Made by a program: the position numbers and the translations under genes. Positions 11,130-22,890 of a stretch of 64,000 nt of DNA are shown one piece after another. Where the stretch lies: positions 23,072,840 to 23,136,839 of the forward strand of contig NC_059077.1 of the NCBI RefSeq assembly GCF_020497125.1, in the 5' to 3' direction. Numbering within the stretch: the stretch's first letter is position 1; each line of letters opens with the position of its first letter. The DNA is from Mauremys mutica (Eukaryota > Chordata > Testudines > Geoemydidae). The notes beneath the pieces were generated by a model. The model made no database searches. It was not told the DNA's origin and was given only the letters and a program-made list of their open reading frames with translations.

Positions 11130-11151
11130 CTATGATACTATGATTCTATGA
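11130..11151 (+). repeat. CR1 3' terminal microsatellite
   Basis: Three tandem imperfect copies of TATGATTC/TATGATAC end the young CR1. Comparable ends are at 21107-21125 and 58934-58947. In CR1 the tail repeat is thought to be read by the reverse transcriptase. Confidence 0.8.
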
Positions 11152-12770
11152 TCAGTTTGGAACAGTACTTCTGATTTGTCACCTAAAAAGAATATCTCTG
11201 ATGGGGTATCTCCCCCACATCCTCTGCAGTGAAGACCAATGCAAAGAATTCACTTCTCTGCAATAGTCTTGTCTTCCTTGAGTGCTCTTTTAATACCTTT
11301 GTTGTCTAGGGGTCCCACTGCCTGTTTGGCAGGCTTCCCGATTCTGATGTACTAAAAAAAAAAAAAAACCTTACTGTTCATTTTTGCATCTTTAGCAAGT
11401 TGCCTCTCAATTTTTTTCTTTGGCCTGCCTTTTTTACACTTTTATATGTTACTTGCCAGAGTTTATGTTCCTTCCTATTTTCCTCATTAGGCTTTGACTT
11501 CCAAATTTTAAAGGATTCCTTTTTTAATTTAATGGCCACCGTTACTTTGCTGTTTAGCCATGGTGGCATTTTTTTCAGACCTTCTACTGTCTTTTTTTAT
11601 TTGGGGTATACATTTAGTCTGAGCCTCTATTATGGTGCTTTTAAGTCATCTCCATGCTGCTTGCAGGCATTTTATCCTTGGCTCTTTTTAATTTCTGTGT
11701 AACTAGCATCTTCATTCTTGTGGTGTTCCCCTTTTAGAAAATTAAATGTTACTGGGTTTTTGGTTTGGGTGTGTATGGGGGTTTTTTTTGTTTGTTTTTT
11801 TTGGTATTTCCCCCCCTACAAGGATGCTAAAAATTACATTATTTAAATACATCACTATTACCAAGAAGTTCAGCTATAGTTACCTCTTGGAGCAGATCCT
11901 GTGCTCCACTTAAGACTAAATCAAGAATTGCCTCTCCTCTTGTCGGTTCCAGCACTAGCTGCTCCAAGAAGCAGTCACTGAGGGTGTCTAGACAGTTCCT
12001 CTCTGCATCACACCCTGAGGTGACATATACCGAATCAATAGGAGGATAGTTTAAATCAATCATTATTATTGTGTTTTCTGGGTTTGCATGCTCCCTAACC
12101 TGCCTTAGCAGTTCACAATCACTGTCACTGTCCTGGTCAGATGGTCGCTAGCATATTCCTACTGCTATACTTTTTATTCAAGCATGGAATTTCTGTCCAC
12201 AGAGATTCTAGGGTACAGTTTGATTCATTTAAGATTTGGACTCTGCTTTTTTCTTTTTTAACATGTAATGTCACCTCCCCATCACTACCACCACCACCAG
12301 CATGACCTACACTGTCATTCCTACATATTTTGTATGCTGGTATTACCATGTCCCATTGACTATCCTCATTCCACCAAGTTTCCATGTTGCCTATTATGTC
12401 AATACCCTCATTTAATGCCACACACTCTAGTTCACTCATCTTAGTATTTAGACTTCTACATTTGTATATAAGCACCTCACTAGCTCCCACCTGTACTTCA
12501 CCAACTTCTTTCTTATCCTCTTTACAAGGCTCTAGAATTCCCCCTTTAATAAATTCATCCCTAGGGGAAATGTCCACCCGAAGTGTGTGCTCTCCCACCT
12601 CTGTCAGCTTTCCCCCAGCCTGTAGTTTAAAAAATCCTTCACAACATTTTAAATTGTCTGTGCCAGCAGCCTGGGTCCATTTTGGTTAAGGTGGAGCCCA
12701 TCCTGCCTGTATAAGCTACTCCTTCCCCAAATAAACCTAATCCCTCCTCCTTACACCATCATCTCATCTC
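11152..12770 (-). mobile_element. Old CR1 LINE, 5' half (endonuclease region)
   Basis: Continuation of the minus-strand CR1 beyond the nested insertion. Relics in order on the minus strand: SLNTKMSELECVALNEGIDI and METWWNEDSQWDMVIPAYKI (APE endonuclease, with the E-T-W-W block) at about 12330-12440; LFLEQLVLEPTRGEAILDLVLS-type sequence at 11910-11990; MPPWLNSKVTVAIKLKKESF at about 11510-11569. Numerous stops and shifts. The CTGGGTCCATTTTGG and GGTGGAGCCCATCCTGCC words at 12670-12705 belong to the element's 5' coding part. Confidence 0.85.
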
Positions 12771-12783
12771 TTAGTCCATCCCT

Positions 12784-12847
12784 ATTCAAGCAAAGCACTA
12801 TGTGCTTAACTTCAAGCACATGCTTAAAAGCTTTGCTGAATAGGGAT
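12784..12847. repeat. Small foldback repeat (CCTATTCA...TGAATAGG)
   Basis: About 64 bp, nearly self-complementary: CCTATTCAAGCAAAGCAC at one end pairs with AAAGCTTTGCTGAATAGG at the other, around GTGCTTAACTTCAAGCACA. The family is a small non-autonomous foldback seen in amniotes. A partial copy lies at 8206-8240, on the other side of the CR1 pair. Confidence 0.65.
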
Positions 12848-12850
12848 GGT

Positions 12851-13650
12851 TTCCTGAACCAGAGCTCTGTTAGCAGAATGAAGTATATTTATATTGGCAC
12901 TGATCCTGCAAGTTGCTGAGAACCTGCAACTCACACTGAAGTCCAATGAGAATTGTAAGTACTCAGTATCTCTTAGGAGCAGGCCTGCTATCTGCTACAA
13001 ATAAACTGTCTCAGTCAGGGGATTGTCTCCAACGTCGGCAGGAAACAGAATTATCCCATCCACAAATACTCAGCCAGGAGAATAGAGACATATCTTCACA
13101 GCTGGTCAAGAAGCAAATCTATATATTTGTGGGTGAATCAGAGAAATGCTTTTTTTTTCCTTTTCTTTTTTTAAACCCAACAGAAGGATGTGGTAGTGCA
13201 GCGAAGGAAGACAGATGGACCCCAAAGTCTGTGGTCACACAGACATAGTACAAGATAAACTAGAGGGCAGACTCAATAGGGTGCAAAAGTCCATTGAGTT
13301 TATTGAGGCAGTTCCCAGATGCCCCCTAGCAGGGATTTCCTGCATCAGTCTCGTTAGTTCCCTCGGGCCTGTCCCAGACAGCCTCTCAATAGCCCTTTCT
13401 TTAATAAAGCAAAGAAATAGTCCCAAACCCCAAACTCAATCCTGTGCCAGGCCTACCTTCCTCCAGAGGGCTCAGGCAGTCAGCAGTCTCTGCGGAGGGC
13501 CTGGGCTGGTCCTTTTCTCAGGAGCAAAGGATAGGAGGTCGAGAAGGAGGCTACCAGTTGCTGGACACACAGCCTTTACCCAGAGGGAGGTTCTCCCAGA
13601 CCTGTTGTGGTTTCTGATCCTGAGCTCCAGTTCTAGTGGCTACAAACTAT
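12851..13650. other. Mostly unassigned; possible Gypsy tail after 13205
   Basis: 12851-13204 shows nothing. 13205-13650 directly follows the integrase relic in its reading direction and may belong to the same Gypsy copy, but no motif secures this. Confidence 0.35.
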
Positions 13651-13654
13651 CCCT

Positions 13655-14600
13655 CCTGGGCCTTCCATGGCTTTAGGCATTTCATGTCATACATCTGTGT
13701 TGTCTTCTGTTTGTCCACTTGCCTCTGCTCATAATTCACCTGCTGGATTACCTCATAGGGCCCCTGCCATTTGGCTAGCATTTTGGACTCAGTATTTGAG
13801 TAGTAGCAGAATTCAGCCGTTAAACACTTGCAGATGAAAGCTCTTGTGGTATGCCTGCTCCTGGGCCTGCTGTGCATTAAGGAGGTATTCTCTTGCAAAC
13901 CTGCCCAGAGCCTTGAGTTTATCCTGGAGCTTTGGGATGTAACTAGATTCTCAGCTTTGGGGCCCTTTTCCTCCCACAATTCTCTCAGAAGGCCTAGGGT
14001 TCCCTTTGGTGGCCTCCCATACAAGTTTATAGCCTACCTCACAACAAACAAGAGTGGGGGAGAGCAGCTGGTTCCAGTGGCAGTGGGTTCATTGCAATGA
14101 ATTTCTTTAACATATTTTTTCAGAGACTAATTGAGATGCTTGACCAACCTGCCTGTTGGGGGTAGTACATGAGGTCCAAATGGTTTTAATTTTTAACATG
14201 TACCTCCTTCCTGAGCCATGGCAAAGTTGGTTCCCTGATCTGCTAAGATCTCCAAGGGCAAAAACTTCTACCAGCTGAGTCATGATGGTCTTTGCATTAG
14301 TCGAGCATAAGGGAATCGCCTCCAGGTACCAGATAGCATAATCCAGGATTACCCATGTATAGAGATAGGGCCCCTTGAGAAAAGTGCAACAGACTAAAGG
14401 TCTATCCCATCCTCTCAAAGGGGGTATCCACCAATGAGAAGGGGACTAAAGGAGCCTTTGCCACTGCTTTAGGAGCAATGAGTCAGCACTTGGGACAAGA
14501 GGCACAAAAGTCGGCTACTTCTTTGTATATTCCAGGCCACAAAAAGGCTCAAAATTCTAGTGTGGTTTTCTCCTTACCAAGATGGGACCAAGAGCTGGTT
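13655..14600 (-). pseudogene. Gypsy integrase relic
   Basis: Minus-strand relic of a Ty3/Gypsy integrase. The 14107-14418 part gives LKGPYLYTWVILDYAIWYLEAIPL (family YVLVILDYATRYPEAVPL, with the first catalytic D). Frameshifts follow, then KPFGPH- and TGRLVKHL-like sequence from the core end. The 13647-14024 part gives YGRPPKGTLGLLRELWEE, MLAKWQGPYEVIQQV and QMYDMKCLKPWKA, the C-terminal LLAKWQGP.EV and Y.VNLLKPW blocks. The second catalytic D region is scrambled. It is a separate copy from the Gypsy pol at 5.3-7.2 kb, which lacks integrase. Confidence 0.75.
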
Positions 14601-14679
14601 TTTTATCTTCTCCAGTGTAGTCATTCTTTTCGAGGCCCTAGAGTCCCTCCACTTGGAGATAGGTCCCCGTGGTTCTATA

Positions 14680-14742
14680 TAAGACAAAGCCACAAATATC
14701 AGGACAGTCCCTACAAAATCAGGACTTCTGGTCACCCTACAT
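14680..14742. repeat. Half of a Tc1/mariner-type MITE
   Basis: ATATCAGGACAGTCCCTACA, AAATCAGGACTTCTGGTCA and CCCTA repeat the half-element seen at 46175-46231 and 57845-57968. Only the 3' half is present. Confidence 0.55.
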
Positions 14743-14745
14743 AAC

Positions 14746-16035
14746 CCTAACAGTCAGCTTTTGACCATCCATGCAAAGAGTATTTGTATTTAAACTTTTG
14801 GTGTTAAAAAGCTGATTTTTAAACACACTCCTGGTTTATCTTAGCCCTCCCCGGGCTTTGAGCTGTGCCTTGTAGGGATAAAGGAAATCTGAAGCAAAAA
14901 GAATTCTGCTCCTGCCCTGCAGCCCAGCAGGACACTGGCAAATAAAAACAGCAGAACAAAACCCAAGGTGGAACTAACAGAGAACTAGTTGAGAGGGGAA
15001 AATGTACTGATTGTAATTCCCCTTTACTTGGGAGTTTCCTCAGATTATTGAGGTTTTAATGGCTAACCAGTTACCAACATGGCTGCATTTTTTCCTCTGT
15101 TAAGCCTCTTACTTTATGGAAAGAAAGTGGAGTATAGAAAATCCAGTCCCTGGGTAACTGATAGTGGAAACTTGCTAAGATGTTTTTATTCGAAATATTG
15201 AGCCAAATTGCTCTATTATGCCAATGCAAATCCAAAGTAACTCCATTAATTACTTTGGATTTACACCAAAGTAACTGATCTATTTGTTTCGGTAGATAAA
15301 CATTGCTGTGACTATCAGTCCTCTGAATGCATTATATAGGACAACATAAGGATCTAGTGACATTCTCTGCCGATCCTTAATGAATTTTGCCCTTGTGCAC
15401 TTTGTACTGTACTGCTATTACTGATGCTTTGAAATTCATGAGCAACACTGTCAAACGAATGCAACCCTTGAATTGCTAACTCTTTAGTGGGTGCATATTT
15501 TGTTCTGAGAGTACTGAAGCTGTGGAAAATCTACAAAACTCTAGGTGCATTAGAATGAAGAGAGCATGGGATTAACAGAAAGCCACTAATGCCCTTCTGT
15601 TGCTGAACAGATTTGCTTCCTCTACTCCCACTCAGACAGAAACAGCACCATCTGTTGCTCTCTGCTGTAGATCGAGGCAGCTTTTTCTCTGCGCAGATGA
15701 CAGCAGGAAATGAATCATGTGCAGGGGAAATTAAACAGAGACAAATGTTAATGTTATAGATGGGCTAAGACTGGAACAATTTATCCTAATCCATCCAGGA
15801 TACAGAACCGAACTCCCCTTGGTTTTTGGTCTTGCAAAAACAAAGCTCAAACGAGGAGGCTTTGCAAAACCAAATTAAAAGCCCCCGTCTCTAGCAGTGC
15901 AGGAACTATCCTCAGAAGTTGGACTATAGCTACTAGGGATGGGAATAGCCTTTAGGGCTGGTCCATCCCTGTAGTGCAGCTCTGGCTTTTTCCCTATAGT
16001 ATGCTGTCTTTGTCCAGTTCAATTAGTATTCATGA
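14746..16035. other. Mostly unassigned
   Basis: Non-coding. Near 15220-15290 AATCCAAAGTAACTCCATTA and ACTTTGGATTTACACC form a small imperfect inverted repeat of a kind widespread in reptiles. Nothing else was recognised. Confidence 0.4.
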
Positions 16036-16038
16036 TAA

Positions 16039-18575
16039 CACTGCTCTACAGCCAAAATGCTTCTGAAATAAATGTAGTCAAACGTTACTAATTCTGGGTC
16101 ACTGAGAACAAAAATGATGCTTAAAATTGTTGATTGGCTCTAGTTTTCAAGTTATGCTATTGGGTCAGTATATACGACCCTTGACTTGGGAATAGCGGAG
16201 GATAAGTGAGTTATAAAGGGAAGGGATCTCAATTTAAACCAGAAATGACTAAAATACATCTTTGACTGGATCTATGAATAAATCTATGACTGGGTTTGGA
16301 TAGTACTTGCTTTTTAGGCAAAACAATGAATGATACAATCTGAAGCTGGTATTGCGTCATACATGATATGAATTGCATCATGTTATTCCTAGAAGTCATG
16401 GATGATGCAATCATAACAAAGCTTATATCACTCTGCTGAACAAATTGTCCTATATCAGCTCTAGAAATCATACAGTGTCGTGCTCTCTTATTTGTCAGTG
16501 TTTGATTTTGCAAGGGACACATTTCTGTTTAGCCAAAGTGAGCAGAGATGCCTCGTACTTGTGTGAACAGTGCAGATAACTTCTGCTATGTTTGTGGTGA
16601 AGTGACTTTTGCATCACAAAAGCGCAGTATAACCACTATGGTTAAGAAAGCCTATCACCTTTATTTTGGCTGCAAAATTGGAGATCAGGACAAGAGGTGG
16701 GCCCCACCCATATGCTGCAACACTTGTGCAACAAATCTTCGCCAGTGGTTGAACAGGAAAAGGAAATCTATACCTTTTGCAGTGTCAATGATTTGGAGAG
16801 AGCCAACAGATCATACCAGCAATTGTTACTTCTGCATGGTGCCTCCAGTTGGGAAAGGTGTGTCAAAGAAGAAAAAGTGGACTGTGCATTATCCAAACAT
16901 TCCATCAGCTATACGCCCAGTACCCCACGGAGAAGGACTGCCGGTTCCTGATGCATCAGAATCATTCTCACTTGAGTCAGACGAGGAAGAGGAAGAGGAT
17001 GAAACTTCTGGTCCTGAACCATCAATGTCACAGGACCCACATTTTCTCCCATCCTCCTCCTCTGAACCACACCTCATAACACAAGGTGAACTGAATGACC
17101 TTGTCAGGGATTTGGAACTACCCAAGAGTAAGGTAGCGCTGTTGGGATCCAGACTACAGCAGTGGAATCTCCTGGCAGGTGATGTTAGGGTTTCCATGTT
17201 CCGTGACCGTCAAAAGGATCTTGTCCCATTCTTCTTCATGGAAGGTGATCTTGTAGCCTGCAACAACATCGATGGTGTGATGGCAGTCCTCAACATCGTT
17301 CACGATCCAGATGAGTGGAGACTGTTCATTGATTCATCGAAGACGAGTCTTAAAGCTGTTTTACTGCATAATGGCAATGTTTTGCCATCAATTCCAGTTG
17401 GTCATGCAGTCCATCTGAAGGAAACCTATGGCAACATGAAACAACTTTTGAGGTGCATAAACTATGACCAACATCAGTGGCAGCTTTGTGGCGATTTGAA
17501 GGTTGTTGCTCTCTTGCTTGGTCTGCAGACTGGATACACAAAGTACTGCTGTTTTCTCTGCGAATGGGATAGTCGTGCAAGAGATTCCCACTACATCAAG
17601 AAAGATTGGCCACTCCGACAGTCATTGGGAGGAAAAGTGTTCAGCATCCACCACTTGTTGAATCAAGGAAGACTTTGTTACCACCCTTACACATCAAGCT
17701 GGGTCTGATGAAGAACTTTGTCAAGGCTATTGACAAAACACAAGCAGCTTTCAAGTACCTCCGTGGAAAATTTCCAAGGTTAAGTGAAGCTAAGATAAAG
17801 GAAGATGTCTTTGTTGGTCCTCAGATTCGTGAACTTCTTCGAGATGATGCATTTGACCATGCACTGCGTGGCAAGGAAAGACGGCATGGAAAGCCTTCCA
17901 GTTAGTGGCAATAAATTTTCTCGGAAACAAGGCAGAAAACTACAGGTTGTTGGTGGAAAACCTCCTCAAGGCATACAAAAGCCTTGGTTGCAACATGTCA
18001 CTAAAGATACATTTTTTGCACTCTCATCTAGATTTTTTTCCACCGAACTGTGGAGCAGTGAGCAACGAGGACGGCGAGCGATTTCACCAGGACATTGCAA
18101 CAATGGAGAAACGCTATCAGGGCAAATGGAGACCATCAATGCTTGCAGACTATTGCTGGACAGTGACAAGAGATGCTCCATTTAATGAATACAAGAGACA
18201 AGCCAAGAAGCGCCGAGTAGACACTGAATAGGACTAAACTATGTACGTAATAGTTTTTTGCCTTTTGTTTCATAATAAATTTTATTTATATAACCCTTTT
18301 GCTGATTTTATAGTGTTACATAAACAGGACAGGTGAAATATTATCATGTAAAGCAACCATAAACAGATGAAAAGACCTAGGTTTACAATTTATGATTAAA
18401 ACTCTACTATCTACACAATATACATAGACATAAAATGTAAAAACTTACATAACTTAGAAACAGTAGCCAATCAGTTGTTTTAATTGTCATATTTGAATTC
18501 AGCACATCAAAATACATAATAAATACCACATTTTATCTCTGAAGCAGACGACTTCTCAAAAATTGTAGACCAGTG
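16039..18575 (+). mobile_element. CACTG-ended DNA transposon (CMC/Chapaev3-like)
   Basis: A 2537-bp element with readable ends. The left terminus CACTGCTCTACA (16039-16050) and the complement of the right terminus, CACTGGTCTACA, match at 11 of 12 positions. Inverted similarity continues inward for about 100 bp with small gaps: TGCTTCTGAAATAAATGT against TGCTTCAGAGATAAAATGT, and TGATTGGCTCTAGTTTTC against TGATTGGCTACTGTTTCT. It is flanked by the 3-bp duplication TAA (16036-16038 and 18576-18578). CAC termini with a 3-bp duplication fit the CACTA/Mirage/Chapaev group, and TWA targets recall Chapaev3. One transposase-like gene fills it but is frameshifted, so this copy cannot be autonomous. Confidence 0.8.
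16548..18231 (+). pseudogene. Transposase of the CACTG element, two frameshifts
   Basis: Three plus-strand frames in series make one broken gene of about 560 codons: 16548 to about 17650, about 17650 to 17885, and about 17885 to 18231. The N-terminus has a cysteine cluster (C13, C16, C42, C56, C57, C60, then C93 and C96), probably a zinc-binding DNA-recognition module. An acidic run (SDEEEEEDE, residues 144-152) follows, then a long presumed catalytic region with DEWRLFIDSSKTSLKAVLLH, YTKYCCFLCEWDSR, and in the last segment HSHLDFFPPNCGAVSNEDGE and RFHQDI. It ends in a basic KRQAKKRRVDTE tail. I recognise this protein type as multicopy in turtles and arthropods. I cannot place the catalytic acidic triad with certainty; D in DSSK, D in HLDFF and E in GERFHQD are candidates. 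Confidence 0.75.
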
Positions 18576-18578
18576 TAA

Positions 18579-20939
18579 TTATTTGTTCAGCTCAGACAAT
18601 GTGTTTTTCAGCACTGCTTTCATGACACTTGATCTCAGCAGAGTTAGATGACAGAGTGCTGAAAACCACACTGACAGCTGGACCCTGTTGTACAGCAGGG
18701 TTCTCATGTTGGTACAGCTAAACTGCTGCTAGCCATGGTGGAAAGGTTTTCTCAGATTTCCTTGGTGGGCCAAAGTACACAGCCGCATCTGTGGAGCAGC
18801 AGCAGACATGGCTGCATTGTGGCTGGAATTTGAACACAAAGCTGTTTGGCTTCATTTCTGAAAGTGGGACTACATCTGTGAGTTACAAATGGAAACTTCT
18901 CTTTGATGTTTAAGATTCCTCCTCAACGGTGGATAAACTTGTACATCAATTCAATGAAAAATATAGTTCTCTCTCAATAATCCACTACACATTCCCAACC
19001 CTTCTTGATGACTCAGGAGCCAAGACAAGCTCAACAGTCTTTACTCAGGCACTCACATATTAGCTTCAGCAATCAAGTTTGATAAATATGGGATCATTTT
19101 CTGACTGAATTACCGGATCGGATGTAACAGAAGGATTTTATATTCTGACCGAGGTATCAATGAAGAGTTATGACAATTATAGTCTTAAGTTTTGAATGTT
19201 ATTTTTCAGAATACGAAATGCACTACTCTAGTTGGAGTAAAAATGGGTAGGATAATGGTACATTAACATTTATTATCTACACATAATACAGATGGGCTCT
19301 GCACAAGTTCTGCAAAGGACACTGCAGGCAGAGGTTATGGGGTGGGCCAGGAGAAAAGTGCGGTGTAGCTACTGTGTTTCCTATTACACAGATCCAGTAG
19401 CCACAAACCACCATGCTGTCCCTACTGTAGCCCAAGGATTGGGCTGTCCCTACTGTAGCAACAATGGAAGGGTTGCAGAGATGCCCTGCTCCATGGCTAC
19501 AGGTTGGGTGTGAATGCCATATCCCACCTTCTATTCCCTAAATAATCCCTTGCACAGACCTAATGCAAATATGCATTTTTCATTTACATTTTGAAAACGA
19601 GAGTAAGAAGAATAAAGTTGTCTGTTTTGGGAGAGATGGGAGTTGAAGGAATCAGAGGAGATTGGCAGCTGTCACTCTCTACCATGTCCAAGCTGTGCTC
19701 AGATGTAGTGGAGAATCAGAACCTTCAAGTTTATGATCCAAATCCCTCAATGCTGGAGCTAGTTGAAAAAGTGGGTTTTTCCCCCCCAGAAACAATTCTG
19801 ATATTTTTAAGAAAATAAAATGAAATGAAGATTTTGTTTCAGGGTTTGAAAACTAGAAAAAAAATTATGCGTTGATTTTTCAGATATTTCCCTCCCCCCC
19901 CTCACTTCTTTCCACCTGAAAGTGGGTAGGGGGAACAGTAAAATGGGGAGAAAAAGTAGTGGAGGTAATGGGGAAACAAAACGGTCTTTTTCCCCCCTCA
20001 CATTTTGTAATTTCCCCCCCATTTTTCCCCCGGGGGGAAAAGGGAGCAGGGGGCAAAAAAGGGCTGTGAAGGGCTGAATTAAATCTTAAACCATCATCAG
20101 AAAACATTTTTTTCCAATTTTTGAAAAGCAAGCTGAAACCAAGTGTTTGAAACTAAACCAAAACCTTCATTTAATCACAACATCAAAGAATTGTATCAAA
20201 ATCTGTTTTCAACAAAGCATTTCAGGGTTGATGAAACTTGCACTTTTTGATGGGGGGAAAAAAAAATACGTGGTCAAAACATTTAATCGATCCCTGCTTA
20301 TGGGCCTGGAACTTGCTGTGACTGCCTGAACCTTGCCACATCCTACAAAGTTGTCTGTTCATGCCACTATAGACATACCAGACTTGTCAACAGGCATTGT
20401 TGAAGATTTAGACATGATATATTTTATGACCACACCAGCTGATCTCAGCTGTTTCACATTAGGGATTTGTAAGCCCTTTGAGCCCTTCCTTCATATGTTT
20501 CCCTCCTCCAACTTCCCAGTCTGCAGTTATAAATTCTGCTTTAAAAAGTGCAAACCAAAATTAAGGCAAAGAAATCAGAGCACATCAGACTGACGTGCAT
20601 TATGCAATCCTTTGGTGCTTTCTTCATCTACATGTGCATTTGTCAACATTTTGACTGTGCAGTGAGCTTTTTTTAAGGTAGCAGGCAGCAACAGAATGAA
20701 AAAGGAAGGAAAAGGGCAGTTAACTGCAGTTCTTTTGGTGGATGCACTCAGAAAAAGAAACCAAACATCTTAGAACGTCAAGTCAAGTTCTTGGCATGCA
20801 AGAAATCAACTTATTTCATGAAGGACTATTTTAATATATAAACATAGCTTCTAAAGAGGTAAGTTTGCAAAATCCTTGCCTTTTTGACAATACTGTGTGC
20901 CACATATAGCAGTAGCTCACTTTTGCCTATTCTAGACCT
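18579..20939. other. No recognisable feature
   Basis: Non-coding. 19880-20060 contains alternating C-rich and G-rich runs. No conserved frame or repeat terminus was recognised. Confidence 0.4.
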
Positions 20940-21126
20940 TTTCCTCCAGGGTAGATTGGCAGTGGCCCTGGAGGTTTTTCGCCTTCCTCCGACGCATGGG
21001 GCAGGGGTCGCTTGCTTAAGGAGTGGGTGGATCGGCTTATGTGGCCTGCATCTTGCAGGAGGTCAGACTAGATGATCATAATGGTCCCTTCTGATCTTGA
21101 ATTCTATGATTCTATGATTCTATGTA
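20940..21126 (+). mobile_element. CR1 3' end fragment
   Basis: Words of the CR1 3' untranslated region in order: CAGGGTAGATTGGCAGTGGC, TTTTTCGCCTTCCTCC, GGAGTGGGTGGATC, GGCCTGCATCTTGCAGGAGG, AGACTAGATGATCATAATGG, then the ATTCTATGATTCTATG tail. Same subfamily as 58365-58948, with an internal deletion. Confidence 0.85.
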
Positions 21127-22796
21127 CTAGCAAGGAGGATGCCTCTGAATGTATATGCTAACAAACCTGTCCAAATAACTCTACTGGCCTAAGCTATACA
21201 AAAATTGCAAAGTTAACAAGCTCTGCTAGGACCTTACAATGCATATACAGCACAGGTTCCTTTCAGCTTTGCACTATCACTACCATGCCAATATGTATAA
21301 TGTCTAGCTACAAAAAGCTCCAGTATGTGAAAATAATTTTAACAGTCTGACTAAACTCGTTTCAGTCCAGAGGTAGAAACTTCAGCACGTGTAGGATGTT
21401 GGTGTCTACCAGCCATCTTTGTCCTGACACAGCTAGAGGTTGTTGGCTTTTGCAGCACAGCACAAGATCTACAGCTGTTTCTTCAAGGTTTTCAGGCAGA
21501 GGACGTTTGAGGGAAGCTCAAGTTTTCTGGCTGGTAGTTCTCTGCTATCAGTAGCTGCTTCTCATTTGATGGATGAATGTATGCATGGGAGTTAGTCTTT
21601 TGTACAAGCATGTGACGAGTCTGACAGAAAAAAAGGAAAGGCCCATGGGACTGATTAACAAGATGTCCCAGCTGGCCCCCTGAAGAGATAATGGGTCCAG
21701 CCCCACCTCTGCCTCAGCTCTTCCCCACAGGTGTGTAGTCACATGACATGTAAATCATGTGATTAAATCAGTCCCAAACCCAGGGCTAAAAGAGAAGCCT
21801 CCAGAACACCGAAGAAGGAAGGGGAGCAGTGTCTGCCTGCATCCACCCCAGAAGGAAGGCCCCCTGTGGACTATGGGCTCTCTGAACCAAGGGGGAAGAG
21901 ACATCCCCTCAGCCCCAGGAGGAGAGCTGGGAAGACCGGTGAACCTGAAGGAGAATCTACAGGCCAGGGAGACCAGGACTGAAATCATCTCAGCCCCAAG
22001 GAGGAGAGATGGGAGGACGGATCAACCCAAAGCTGATTAAACTAACTAAATTCAACCCCAGGAGAAAGACTATTGTTGAAAGACTCTGGGTTCAAAAATA
22101 AACTACTCAGATCCAAACAAGCTGAGGGTGGGGTGCCTGCAGAACCATGCTTTGCCACGAAGGGATGGGATCTGAGACAGACCCCTCTAACCCAAGGGTT
22201 CCTTTCCCAGAGATTTATTTCAATCACCAGTGTATATATACACCAGGGAAAAAATGTCTCCACAGTCTTACTGACCCTTGTCAGAGACGTCTGCCTCAAA
22301 ATAGCCATGCAAAGCAAAGCATGACCTATATCTTTCCAAGTCTCTCCCCCTCTATGGTGTAAGGCAAGTCTTATCCGTTTTCTTATACCCCAGCATAATT
22401 TACTCCAGCACAGGATTTTAACATGACTGCCAGAGAGGGGAACTACAACCCTACTCCCAAGGATCCTAGAAAGAGGCCAACTGTGAATTATCCTGAGCTA
22501 GCCTTGCCCCTAGTGCTGAGGGGAGAGGGTGTTCCAGACCGACCTAATCTTAATTCAGATATGAGGCTCTGTGAATCAGATTCCCCGAGATCACTTCCTC
22601 CCCCGCAGTGACTGTGTCCCCTGTCCCAAAGGTATTTTAAGAGGCAAAACTTGTCGTGCTAACCCAGGTGAGCCCTTGTCAAGCATTAAGAACTGGCACG
22701 CCCCATTACAATGTGCTTAGAGGGTATGGTCAGTACATTCTTCTAAAAAACTACAGATAAGTAAACCTGCAAGAGAGAGTCAATTTAGAATTAAAG
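21127..22796. other. Unassigned, possibly LTR-derived
   Basis: 21612 begins TGTGACGAGTCTGACAG and the next 500 bp is purine-rich with AGGAGAGCTGGGAAGACC-like blocks as in LTR R/U5 regions, but I could not find the other end or a duplication. 22100-22640 is unassigned. Confidence 0.3.
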
Positions 22797-22890
22797 AGAC
22801 AAGGTGGGTGAGGTAATATCTTTTATTGGACCAATGTCTGTTGGTGAGAGAGATGAGCTTTCGAGCTACACAGAGCTTTTCTCCCAGTGA
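22797..22890 (-). repeat. Penelope-associated repeat with degenerate hammerhead-like core
   Basis: Copy of a widespread amniote repeat (GGTGGGTGAGGTAATATC, TTTTATTGGACCAATG, GTTGGTGAGAGAGA). On the minus strand it reads CTGGGAGAAAAGCTC, a short loop, AGCTCGAAAGC. That is the arrangement of a hammerhead core (CUGA-n-GA, stem II, GAAA), with the first core box altered by extra G residues. GAAA is at 22859-22862. Penelope-like retroelements are known to carry such motifs. Predicted inactive. Confidence 0.45.

Larger units (their letters stand above)
9960..11151 (+). mobile_element. Young 5'-truncated CR1 LINE
   Basis: A plus-strand CR1 copy is inserted into an older minus-strand CR1. It holds the RT C-terminal two thirds in one open frame, a short 3' untranslated region (GGGTTTGGTCCTGCTTTGAG, then CTAGATGACCTCCTGAGG) and a terminal array of TATGATTCTATGA-type units typical of turtle CR1. 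The 5' end is truncated, as usual for target-primed LINEs. No clear target duplication was found. The unbroken frame and clean end suggest it is the youngest LINE in the window. Confidence 0.9.

Noticed and set aside
8206..12847. The old CR1 having inserted into a single foldback element
   Set aside because: The right-hand copy of the foldback is nearly complete on its own, so the left fragment is more simply a separate copy.
21612..22100. A full LTR starting TGTGACGAGTC
   Set aside because: Only one plausible end, no direct duplication and no internal promoter I can defend.
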